A model generated the notes under the pieces. That model saw nothing but the letters and a program-made list of their open reading frames with translations, did not search any database and was not told the DNA's origin. The position numbers were made by a program, and so were the translations under genes. Shown piece after piece: positions 55,205 to 64,000 of a stretch of 64,000 nt of DNA; position 1 is the stretch's first letter; every line of letters begins with the position of its first letter. Source of the DNA: Lithodes maja (taxonomy: Eukaryota; Arthropoda; Malacostraca; Decapoda; Lithodidae). The stretch is from contig JBAKBP010010334.1 in the NCBI GenBank assembly GCA_037953745.1, positions 1 through 64,000 of the forward strand. Reading direction: 5' to 3'.

Positions 55205-55735
55205 TTAGTTTGAAAGGGTCTGGAGAGGCGTGTTTGAAGGGGGTCTGGAGAGGCGTGTTTGAAGGGGGTCTGGAGAGGCGTGTTTGAAGGGGGTCTGGAG
55301 AGGCGTGTTTGAAGGGGGTCTGGAGAGGCGTGTTTGAAGGGGGTCTGGAGAGGCGTGTTTGAAGGGGGTCTGGAGAGGCGTGTTTGAAGGGGGTCTGGAG
55401 AGGCGTGTTTGAAGGGGGTCTGGAGAGGCGTGTTTGAAAGGGTCTGGAGAGGCGTGTTTGAAAGGGTCTGGAGAGGCGTGTTTGAAAGGGTCTGGAGAGG
55501 CGTGTTTGAAAGGGTCTGGAGAGGCGTGTTTGAAAGGGTCTGGAGAGGCGTGTTTGAAAGGGTCTGGAGAGGCGTGTTTGAAAGGGTCTGGAGAGGCGTG
55601 TTTGAAAGGGTCTGGAGAGGCGTGTTTGAAAGGGTCTGGAGAGGCGTGTTTGAATGGGTCTGGAGAGGCGTGTTTGAAAGGGTTTGGAGAGGCGTGTTTG
55701 AAGGGGGTTTGGAGAGGCGTGTTTCTAAGTCTTGG
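55205..55735 (+). repeat. 24-25 bp minisatellite, about 21 units
   Basis: Unit GGTCTGGAGAGGCGTGTTTG plus GAAGG or GAAA. The left half has 25-bp units with five G, the right half 24-bp units. The 24-bp part is open in all three plus frames and on minus, giving the spurious long frames here. Confidence 0.96.
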
Positions 55736-55830
55736 GGGTAAACTAAAAACACATTGTTCAAAAATGGCTACAACAATGAAAACTCTCAATAATAATTAAA
55801 CATAATATCATAATAACCCCCAAGACGTTG

Positions 55831-56024
55831 TTGTTGTTGTTGTTGTTCCCCAAGCTGCCTGGCCGAACAGCCCCAAGGCCCCGAGCAAGGCCAAGGCCAT
55901 AACCGAGCGCCCCGACAGAACCCTCCCTGCCGACCACAATAAAGCCTGGGTGACCGAAGCCACTCCATGGCGGGGAGCTGAGGAGGGTGCGGAAACGCCC
56001 AGGAAACCAAAGACCCACCCAGGA
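55831..56024 (-). mobile_element. Small retroelement end with (AAC)n tail and 13-bp duplication
   Basis: 194 bp, GC-rich, on minus, ending in about six AAC units. Flanked by CCCCAAGACGTTG on both sides (55818-55830 and 56025-56037). Either a SINE or a LINE 3' end. Confidence 0.8.
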
Positions 56025-56106
56025 CCCCAAGACGTTGCACCTGATAGTGTTAACCCTTCCAGTAACTGCAAGACTCTTATCTCATCTACGGGTATACTCT
56101 CCTGTG

Positions 56107-56412
56107 TTAAGGGGAGATGAGTTGGTTTTTCTGGACCCCTTTCTCCCTCGTGTTCAGCCCCATTAGTTTTTTAGATTTTAAGACCTTCGGCCCATTAGTT
56201 TGGCGATTTAAACACCTTTCGCCCCATTTCGTTGTCAATTTTTAAGACCTTTCGTGCCAATTAGGGGTCTATTTTTTTCCTGGCGAGCGGTAGCGAATCT
56301 ATAATTATACAGGAAATCGGCCTTCGGCCGGGACACTCTTCCACCGAAAAATGTACAAATTTATCTTGAAGGGGGGTCTATGGGGTGTTTTCCTAAGCTT
56401 GATGGAGGGCTA
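56107..56412 (+). mobile_element. TTAAGGGG element (right end unclear)
   Basis: Starts TTAAGGGGAG. Shares its whole body, inverted, with 63510-63863, including CAGCCCCATTAGTTTT, CCCATTTCGTTGTCAATTTT and TACCGAAAAATGTA-type blocks. Confidence 0.75.
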
Positions 56413-56464
56413 GAGAATATGGTATCAGAGTGTACTACCATCTTGGGTGACGGGATTACCTGGA

Positions 56465-56678
56465 TTAACCCTTTGAAGCTCTGACGCGTTTTAGCAGTTT
56501 ATTTTGGCTATCATTAGAGGATTTTATGCAGCTTAGGAAGTATCTGTGGGTATTAAAAGGGTAAATACTATCTCAATCAACCCTTTGACTTCCGTATACC
56601 GGTACTAATCTGAATAAAATTGTCTATTAGTAGCCAGAAAACAGAACTGAAATGCGTATTGGAGCTTGAAAGGGTTAA
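56465..56678 (+). mobile_element. TTAA MITE (family B, copy 1)
   Basis: 214 bp, TTAACCCTTTGAAGCTC...GAGCTTGAAAGGGTTAA. Copy 2 begins at 63936 and leaves the window. Confidence 0.85.
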
Positions 56679-56890
56679 TATTTCTTTCCCAGGCCCTTGG
56701 TTGCTAGTTAAATGACTTTGTTTCATACAGCTGGGGTATCAGGTTTGTCCCAATTACACAACACGCTTATCTCAGTAAATAACCTATATACCGCATAATA
56801 CCGGTACCTACTATCATTCCTATTAAGACATATGTTCTTTACCTCATGGTGATGCTTGTTGAATCTTTCGCGGCATAGGTGAACATGCTT

Positions 56891-57943
56891 TTAACCCTTT
56901 CACGCATATGACGCGATTTTGAGCCTATTGGGGATACTTGAAAGCCTTTGTTACATCAGGGGTATTTATAAACCTTTAGTTTAGTTACTTCAACCTCTAC
57001 AGTTGTCTTTGAGTTAGCTGTGGCCAGAAAACTAATTTTGGAGAGGTACAAAGGAGTACAAAGGAAATCAAGTAACAACAGTTCTGGTGACCCTTCTAGG
57101 CTGCTTGTCCTCCAAAACAGAGGATCAATGGTCTAAACAGTGGTTTAGAGTGGGTAAGGGAACATTGGAAAGGTAACTACTGCCCTGGAACTAATGTCCG
57201 TGGCAGGATTAGGAAGTTAGTAGGGGACAGATGGGTTAGTAAGTGAGGGGGGGATAAAATAAAGTTATTCATTTACAAATGCAGTCAGTCGCGGGTTTGA
57301 TGCAATATATTTGTCTAGGCGAAGTTTAAATGAATCAACGGTGCAGTCTATAACGTCTCGGGGAAGCCCATTCCACAAGTTGACAACTAGATTGAAGAAG
57401 AAATTCTTAGATTCGTGAGAGTTAAAAGATTTACCAATTATTTTGCAACCGTTTCCCCGCGTGTAATTAGATTGGTCGATAGTGAAGTACTTACTACAGT
57501 TCATATTGTCGATGCCTTTGATGATTTTGAACACTTGAATTAAGTCGCCTCTTAATCTACGCTGGGTTAAAGGAAATAGATTTAATTCTCTAAGACACTC
57601 CTCGTATGGTTTGTTCTTTAGGCTAGGTATCATTTTGGTAACTCTACGTTGAACTCGTTCTAGCTTGTCTATATCTTTTTGGTAATAAGGGCACCGGGAT
57701 TGAACGCAGTATTCCAGAAGAGGGCGGACTAAGGAATTGTAAAGGGTTAGGATAACTTCTTTGGATTTATGCTCAAATGACCTGCCTATAAAGCCAATTA
57801 TTTTGTTTGCTTTCTTAACAACTTCTGAAGATTGTTGACTCGGTTTTAGGTTACTCGATATTACTCAATTATAAGAGTGAGAGAACTCTATTTATTATTG
57901 CTAATCTGGCAACCTCTGCGTCATAAATGCATGAAAAGGTTAA
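56891..57943 (+). mobile_element. TTAA MITE (family A, copy 3) split by a CR1 fragment
   Basis: Left part 56891-57048 and right part about 57863-57943 together match the 235-bp family A copies. A CR1 3' fragment separates them. TTAA at both edges. Confidence 0.88.
57049..57862 (-). pseudogene. CR1-like LINE 3' fragment (RT C-terminus plus 3' UTR)
   Basis: Minus strand from 57862: KKANKIIGFIGRSF, LVRPLLEYCVQ and LERVQRRVTKMIP, then the 57633-57265 frame with RRLRGDLIQVFKII and LWNGLPRDV, stop at 57265. The 3' UTR (57264-57049) recurs at 61037-61216. A different CR1 subfamily from the 28-kb composite. Confidence 0.85.
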
Positions 57944-58249
57944 GGTATCGAAGGTATCAAACATTTATTTGCCAAAAAATAAATGTTACAAAGTTGACAA
58001 TAAATGTAATGTAATCTTGGCAAAGGTCTGCCTAGCCTAAGCTTTTTTGCAGACCTATGTAGATCTTTTAATAAACATTTGCATAGAAATGGGCACACAC
58101 AACTTATAATTGAAAGAAAAAAAAAGTGATAAATTAATAGAATATACAGGCCTACACACTATCATCACAATTTTACCACATCCATCCATACATATACGTT
58201 ACATGAACAACCGCACAAAATGCAAATACAATGAAAATATACATATTAT
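57944..58249. other. AT-rich spacer
   Basis: Nothing recognised. ATAC/ACAT-rich text increases toward the LINE tail. Confidence 0.45.
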
Positions 58250-60590
58250 GGATACATACATACATACATAACAATTTAAGACTGAGTGCTCCACACATAC
58301 GTGCAGTTTCAGTCTCTTGTCCTAATGGCGGCGTTCCAGGCAACTATGTTAAGGTCTGCTTCACTTGTCAAGTGTTTTAATTTGAGATCGGCACGTATAG
58401 TCCGATCCCAAGTCTTCCTCGGTCCACCCCTTGGTGCAGCTCCCTCCACAATCACAGACCTGCATTTTTTCACCCAATTTTGTTCATCCATTCTCTCCAC
58501 ATGTCCATACCATCCCAGTATACTTGTACGCATCTCCTCGCTAATACTCTTTATACCTAAACGTCTCCTCAGCTCATCATTTGTTATTCTATCCTGCAGC
58601 CTGGCCCCACACATCCATCTCACCATTCTCATCTCATTACGTTCCATTCTGTCGACATCCTCTACTTTAACGGCCCATGTTTCTGAGGCATACGTCATTG
58701 CACTTCTAACTCTCCCCTTCAAGGGGAGAGGCATTCTTTTCAAGGCCGGAATTGGCAGCAGTTCAGTGAACTTCCCCCAGCCACATTTAATTCTAGCGAC
58801 AGTGGCAGTCTTGGCCCCACCACCGACAGAGATGGTATCTCTTAGGTAACAAAACTTGTCCACCAGCTCCAATTACTCATTTCCAAAATTCACAGCCACA
58901 GGATCATTATTTAACACAAGCTCGCCTTTGCACACTACGCACTCAAATTTCTCAATTTCTGACTTATCCTTCGGCAGGGGTCCTTTTATTCTACTACAGC
59001 GCTTACTCCCTTGGTATACCCAACATCGACAGATGCTACATCGAATCGAGTTAGCGCCCACACCGTTTCCACACACTGCATATGGGTATGCACCGCTGTT
59101 TTCCACATTGCCTCGTCTCAATTTACAAAGCATAACCTTGGTTTTCTTAACATTGACTCTTAAGCCCTTGCTCGCCATGCCCTCTCTCCATCTTCTGAAT
59201 TTGGCCTCAGCATCTTGCACATTGTCAGCTATTAGGACTAAATCGTCTGCATAAAACAGCTCCAACGGGAGTCCGGATCTAAAAACTCTAGACAATGCCT
59301 CCAGGACTATAATAAAGAGGAGGGGCTTAACACTAAACCCTGATGAACTCCAACACGGACTGTGAACTCCTCGCTCAGTACACCTTTCACCCTCACTGCA
59401 GTTCGCGAATCCTCATACATCTTCATTATCACATGCACCAGCCACTCTTCCACACTAAGTTTCCTCATAGCCTACTGCACAACATCTCCAGGCACCCTGT
59501 CAAAGGCCTTCTCCAGGTCTACAAACACAAAGTAAAGATCCCTGCCTTTTAGTAAGTATCTTTCCTGTATCTGCCTGACTATGAAGATTGCATCGGTTGT
59601 ACCACGTCCTGGCATAAAACCAAACTCCATATCATCAATGGAGATGCTTTGCCTGATCAAACCCTCAAAGACTCTCTCACAGACCTTCATGATTTGGTCA
59701 GGCATTTTCAGGCCCCTATAATTACCTCTATCTAGCGCATCCCCTTTTCCTTTGTATATAATTATTTACTATTACACTTTTGTGCCAATCCTCTGGGATT
59801 TTCTCATCTCTAATAATGGTGTTTATCAGCTCGGTGACTAAGTTGACACCAGTCTCCCCTGAGGCTTTTCTCATCTCAGCGACAATGTCAGAGCACCCTG
59901 GAGCTTTACCGTCCTTCATGTTATTGATTGCGTCGCTCACTACAGCTGGTGCTATTAAAGGAGGGGGTCCAGATATTGGTTCTTCGATACTAAGCTGTTC
60001 CTTATCTCATTTAAACTCTACATTTAGCAATCCCTCATAGTGTGCCTTCCATGCTTCTCTGATTTCATTTTTTGTATACACAATCTTCACATTATCGTTT
60101 CTAACACACTGTTTACCTATAATATCCCTACTGTCATTTTTAAACTCGCCTAGCTAGGTTGAAGATCCCATTGGGATTGTCAGTGTTACACACTTGTTCG
60201 AGGACTAGGTCCTTAATGATGCCTTTTTTTTTAGCATTGTAAATAACTCTTTTGGCAGTTCGTTTAGCTGCCTGGTATTCCTCCTTGCTGACTCCCTTCT
60301 TCCATGCTTTGAAGTATCTCCTTTTCTCTTTCACAGCATGTTCTACCTCATCGTTCCACCACCAGGAGGTCTTATTCCTGGGGTGACCCTTTGTTTTCTC
60401 GCACACTTTGTCAGTGGCAGCGAGAAGGTTATGCTTAAGGAAATTCCATTGACTATTTACATCGCTAGGCCTAGCTTCCTTATTGCTATTCATTTCCTCT
60501 AGTTCACTATGAAACCTATCCCTAACTTCCTTGTTCTTCAGCAGCCACATAATGTTCTCATTCATACTCTTAATAACATATAATTACATT
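58250..60590 (-). mobile_element. RTE-like LINE, 5'-truncated, (GTAT)n tail
   Basis: Minus-strand LINE starting in the endonuclease-RT linker (about 60590) and ending in a short (ATGT)n tail (58250-58270 on plus). Not the same subfamily as 18026-20736. Confidence 0.82.
58309..60565 (-). pseudogene. RTE-like reverse transcriptase ORF, broken
   Basis: Linker at 60565-60140 (WWWNDEVEHAVKEKR). After breaks, 59940-59728 with GKAPGCSDIV; 59705-59472 with FGFMPGRGTTDAIF and VDLEKAFDRVP; then 59295-58873 with FYADDLVLIA (near 59237-59260) and a Cys-rich CSICRCWVYQ module. An in-frame TAA at 58873-58875 follows, then 58872-58309 with FCYLRDTISVGGGA, YASETWAV, MVRWMCG and ILGWYGHVERMD motifs. At least four lesions. 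The Cys module between RT and the C-terminal block is shared by a LINE group common in marine invertebrates, as I recall. Confidence 0.82.
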
Positions 60591-60948
60591 AGCAGATACA
60601 TACACACGCTCTTATACGGTACATAAATAAACTCATACATAATGCCGTATTGACTCGCTTACCGGTACTGGTACTCTAACATGGTCATATACGTTACGTC
60701 AATCAATATACACATAGATCCATACACGCTACATACACATACACAGAGTACACTCACATACAGAACAAAAATGTACCGTAAATTTGTACATGGACATCCA
60801 TGTTACCTCAGTACAATTATCAAGTACATAATTATAAATTCTTACACAGTGCAATCCTTACAAAATGATAATGTAACCAACATATAGTAAATGTCCAGTC
60901 ATAACAACATGTATAATAAATATATCCCACACTTCACTACAAGTAATA
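60591..60948. other. CATA-rich simple sequence
   Basis: Low-complexity ACATAC-rich DNA between the LINE and the minisatellite. No gene. Confidence 0.6.
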
Positions 60949-61036
60949 TGCATGGAGAGATACATACACATATTTACAAGCTCTCATATTCATATGCATG
61001 GAGAGATACATACAATATTTACAAGCTCACATATTA
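60949..61036 (+). repeat. 45-bp minisatellite, left block (about two units)
   Basis: Unit contains ATGCATGGAGAGATACATAC and ATTTACAAGCTC. The same unit makes up the block at 62010-62512. Confidence 0.93.
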
Positions 61037-61216
61037 CAAAGGAGTACAAAGTACAAAGGAAATCAAGCAACAACAGATCTAGTGACTCTTCTAGGCTGCT
61101 TGTCCTCCAAAACACTGAGGATCAAGTGTCCAAACAGTGGTTAGAGTGGGTAAGGGAACATTGGAAAGGGAACTACTGCCCTGCCACTAACGTGGCAGGA
61201 CTAGGAAGTTAGTAGG
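61037..61216 (-). mobile_element. CR1-like 3' UTR fragment
   Basis: Matches 57049-57230 (shared GGCTGCTTGTCCTCCAAAAC, GGGTAAGGGAACATTGGAAA), reversed LINE 3' end. No coding part left. Confidence 0.85.
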
Positions 61217-61231
61217 GGACATATGTACTAG

Positions 61232-62009
61232 CAGTGGTTCTCAACCTGGGGGCCATGGCCCCCAAGGGGGCCATGGCAAGAATTTAAGGGGGTCATGGTG
61301 GGCTGTTGCAAATTATACATTTCTAAATAATGTTAGGAATCTGAATAAAAAAATATATATTTTTTTTTTTTTTGCATCACTGTCCTGGCAAAGAAATTTT
61401 TCTTGTTTTAATTGATTAAGTTGACAATAAAATGTTGTTACATAATATTGTTACGAATGTGTGTGTACGTGTGTATGTATATATGTGTGCGAAATTGTAA
61501 TTGTTTGTGCAGTGTAGGTGTGATAGAAAACGCGGAGGAGAACGAACGCGTATGAGACGGGTGAGAGACACCGGGCTAGCAGGATCCCCTGGAAATTTTT
61601 TTGTAGAGTCTGTACAGACGGGGCTCCAGCGATGCTGGGATCAAAATCAGGGTTCCAGAAACGTGTCGAGGAAGTAGCTCCGAATGCCAAGGGGGTTCAT
61701 TTTATGATCCATCGTTTTGCACTGGCGTCGAAAACCCTCCCTGATGAACTTTGCAAGATCCTGGAGGCAGTGGTCAAATGCGTCAACTTTGTGAAAGCTG
61801 GAGCTCTGAACTCTCGCCTTTTCCAGAACCTTTGTAGAGACATGGATTCGGAGCATGAAGCTCTCCTCTTTTACTCCAAAGTGCGCTGGCTTTCCAAGGG
61901 CAATGTTGTGAATCGAGTGTTTGAACTTCGGGGGGAGCTTAAATTGTTCCTGGAAATGCAAGGGAAAGATGATCTGTTGAGTCACTTCAATGAGATTTTG
62001 TGGGAGCCA
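61232..62009 (+). mobile_element. hAT transposon remnant (left end plus transposase fragment)
   Basis: Begins CAGTGGTTCTCAACCTGGGG, the terminal text characteristic of many hAT (Charlie/Buster-type) elements. A short noncoding part and a T-run follow, then a transposase fragment. The right end is missing: the sequence passes at about 62010 into a minisatellite. Confidence 0.82.
61590..62009 (+). pseudogene. hAT transposase fragment (ZBED5/FAM200-like)
   Basis: About 140 codons. CTDGAPAMLG gives one catalytic Asp. An MIHRFALA region (C/H-x-H-type) and LNSRLFQNLC, VRWLSKGNVVNRVFELR follow, all typical of domesticated and mobile hAT transposases of the ZBED5 type. The N-terminal BED finger and the C-terminal dimerisation region with the Glu are missing. 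The frame appears to run on only because the adjoining 45-bp repeat has no stops. Confidence 0.83.
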
Positions 62010-62512
62010 CGCATATGCATGGAGAGATACATACAATATTTACAAGCTCATATATTCATATGCATGGAGAGATACATACAATATTTACAAGCTCATATAT
62101 TCATATGCATGGAGAGATACATACAATATTTACAAGCTCATATATTCATATGCATGGAGAGATACATACAATATTTACAAGCTCATATATTCATATGCAT
62201 GGAGAGATACATACAATATTTACAAGCTCATATATTCATATGCATGGAGAGATACATACAATATTTACAAGCTCACATATTCATATGCATGGAGAGATGC
62301 ATACAATATTTACAAGCTCACATATTCATATGCATGGAGAGATACATACACATATTTACAAGCTCACATATTCATATGCATGGAGAGATACATACAATAT
62401 TTACAAGCTCACATATTCATATGCATGGAGAGATACATACAATATTTACAAGCTCACATATTCATATGCATGGAGAGATACATACAATATTTACAAGCTC
62501 ACATATTCTCAC
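62010..62512 (+). repeat. 45-bp minisatellite, right block (about 11 units)
   Basis: Units nearly identical; one is 48 bp (CACATATTT for CAATATTT, near 62350). 45 bp is a multiple of three and open in three frames. Confidence 0.97.
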
Positions 62513-62678
62513 ACAATTTAATATTATACCCATACATATTACTGTGCAGACACACAATACTAAAATATGTTTACATACATAATTCCCTAAACGCAAAAAA
62601 AAAAACAATGAAAGTATACAGTATATCTACCGTAAACCCCCGTATGATGGTAAACACCTATACCGGTTTCATAAAATA
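62513..62678. other. AT-rich spacer
   Basis: Nothing recognised. Confidence 0.4.
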
Positions 62679-63153
62679 CTAGCAGGGGTATCCGGCGTTG
62701 CCCGGGTACTACCACCACTACTACTACCATAATCACCATCATCAATCACTACTACCACAATCATCACAATACTACTACTACTATAATCATCGGTCTCGAC
62801 CTCCCTGTGCCTCATTAAACGGCGACCTCGATTTCGGTTGCTAAATGACCTCCGATTTTGGATCTGACCTCCTCCGTACCCCTATTTTGGGGGGCTGCGA
62901 ACAACTTTCGTTCCATACACCTTTTCGATCGGAGGCCTCCTTCTGCCCCACACGGCCATTTTTTTTTTTTTTTATTTTTTTTTTTTTCAATTTCGGCCTC
63001 GAAACGACCTCCGATCGTGGCCTCGCCCCCTCTATGACCTGACCCAGGTCAATTGACACCCGCATGCAAAGTTTCAGCTCCCCAGGTCCAAAACTGCGGC
63101 CGCCTATTAAGAACGCACAGAAAGACACACACAAACTGATTTAATAATATAGA
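62679..63153 (-). mobile_element. Non-autonomous Helitron (copy 2)
   Basis: 475 bp, same ends as 54366-54829 (host A, TC start; CTAG end, host T). The hairpin is slightly imperfect (ATCCGG for ACCCGG). The main length difference is a longer T-rich tract near 62959-62990. Confidence 0.88.
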
Positions 63154-63207
63154 TACAAATACATACACAAATACATACAAAGTAAATAACCCGTACACAC
63201 ATACACA

Positions 63208-63330
63208 GCAGGCATTTTAGCTCGAACGTCCCTTGATTTCGGCCCTGTCACTCTTTGAAATCTGGGGGAGGCACTCGCTGCAGGCAGTTATGCCTTTTGT
63301 CTCCCTCATTCACATAGAAGAAAAAACCGC
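63208..63330 (+). mobile_element. 3' end of BS/Jockey-like LINE
   Basis: Matches, inverted, the 3' end of the LINE at 37391-38908 (shared GCTCGAACGTCCCTTGATTT, GGGGGAGGCACTCGCT). Ends in an A-rich tail. Confidence 0.88.
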
Positions 63331-63509
63331 ACATCATTCCTATACATATAATGATGGGATATATAATACATACACCTATAATTGTTTATACACTATACAC
63401 TTGGTAATAATACATTGTAGTTTTATATTAGGAGTCAAGCAGGGACCAGTATACACATTAATACATGTCACCTACGCTTCATCATTGATCATGTTTTTTG
63501 TTATGATAT
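63331..63509. other. AT-rich spacer
   Basis: Nothing recognised. Confidence 0.35.
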
Positions 63510-63863
63510 TCTAGGGGAGACTGACCGTTTGTTAGGTCTATCAATTATTCATCGATTCATATATTTTTTTAGTTTCCTCTCTAGACCTCCATCAAGCTTA
63601 GACAAACACCCCTTCAAGATAAATTTTTACATTTTTCGGTAGAAACATTTCCCGGCCTTCCCCTTAAAATTGCAGGCTTGCTTTCGCTCGCCAGGAAAAA
63701 ATAGACACCTATATGGCTTGAAAGGTCTTAAAATTGACAACGAAATGGGGCAAAGGGTGTTAAAATCGCCAAACTAATGGGCCGAACGTTTTATAATCTC
63801 AAAACTAGTGGGGCTAAACATTAGGGAGACGGGGTTCCAGAAAAACGGTCTGCCTCCCCTTAA
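63510..63863 (-). mobile_element. TTAAGGGG element (reversed copy)
   Basis: 354 bp. Right edge CCTCCCCTTAA; left edge TCTAGGGGAG (TTAA decayed to TCTA). Body matches 56107-56412 inverted. Confidence 0.82.
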
Positions 63864-63935
63864 ATTACTGTCAATTTGCAATTTGTTTAATAATGTCTGG
63901 CAAGGCAGTTCCACAAAGATTGTATTAGAGGCAGA

Positions 63936-64000
63936 TTAACCCTTTGAACCTCTGACGCGTTTTAGCAGTTTATTTTGGCTATCATTAGACGATTCTATGC
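63936..64000 (+). mobile_element. TTAA MITE (family B, copy 2), cut by window end
   Basis: First 65 bases match 56465-56529 with a few differences. Confidence 0.85.

Larger units (their letters stand above)
54958..56053. mobile_element. TTAA-bounded element (family G) holding a minisatellite
   Basis: Edges TTAACCCTATTAGGTGCA and TGCACCTGATAGTGTTAA are imperfect inverted repeats. Inside are the CGAGCGAAAGCGAGCC block and CTACCGAAAAATGTAC motif of the family R/56107 elements, a long minisatellite and a small inserted retroelement. Confidence 0.7.

Noticed and set aside
55084..55789. Long proline/serine-rich and WRGVF-repeat frames
   Set aside because: Products of the 24-25 bp minisatellite in different frames and strands.
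60949..62512. CRISPR-like array
   Set aside because: Units are contiguous with no unique spacers, and the DNA is eukaryotic; it is a minisatellite.
61990..62682. Repetitive 170-316 codon frames
   Set aside because: The 45-bp unit is open in three frames; only the first ~140 codons of the 61632 frame have a real (hAT) origin.

Overview
The window is eukaryotic repeat DNA. I found no host gene in 64 kb; every coding stretch I can interpret belongs to a transposable element. An arthropod, most likely a decapod crustacean, is suggested by the mix of CR1-, RTE- and BS/Jockey-like LINEs, BEL/Pao and Ty3 LTR elements, PIF/Harbinger, Helitrons, abundant (AT)n, (TC)n, (GATA)n and minisatellite DNA, and short GGTTA (TTAGG-type) runs. 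This is a judgement from familiarity, not a match.

Region 1 (1-16951): two same-strand copies of one Ty3-superfamily LTR retrotransposon. The first is cut by the window start. The second is complete (7716-16951), with 1.8 kb LTRs that differ at only a few positions and one intact 1690-codon gag-pol frame. In that frame integrase precedes reverse transcriptase/RNase H, which is the Gmr1-type order, and Gag carries a SCAN-like segment.

Region 2 (17088-46299): a nested stack. One CR1-like LINE of about 4 kb is spread over about 28 kb. It is split by an RTE-like LINE (18026-20736, 11-bp target duplication), a complete PIF/Harbinger transposon (20859-26710, 32-bp TIRs, TGA duplication), a BEL/Pao element (28895-42675, 776-bp LTRs, AGACT duplication) and a poly(A) LINE (43231-45168). 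The BEL element itself holds a tRNA-derived SINE-like block, a TTAA MITE, a Penelope-like element with its GIY-YIG endonuclease upstream of RT, and another LINE. Taking the insertions out joins the CR1 coding segments at codon level, which supports the breakpoints.

Region 3 (46300-64000): small elements and fragments. It holds many TTAA-bounded MITEs of several families, four tRNA-like repeats, two short Helitrons with textbook ends, LINE 3' ends with different simple-sequence tails, a truncated RTE-like LINE, a hAT remnant and several minisatellites (21, 24-25, 45 and 53 bp units). Many apparent reading frames here are only tandem repeats with a unit length divisible by three.

Only the second Gmr1-like element looks potentially intact. 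The Harbinger element has both of its genes, but the transposase frame is broken at two homopolymers that could be sequencing errors. The others are interrupted or 5'-truncated.
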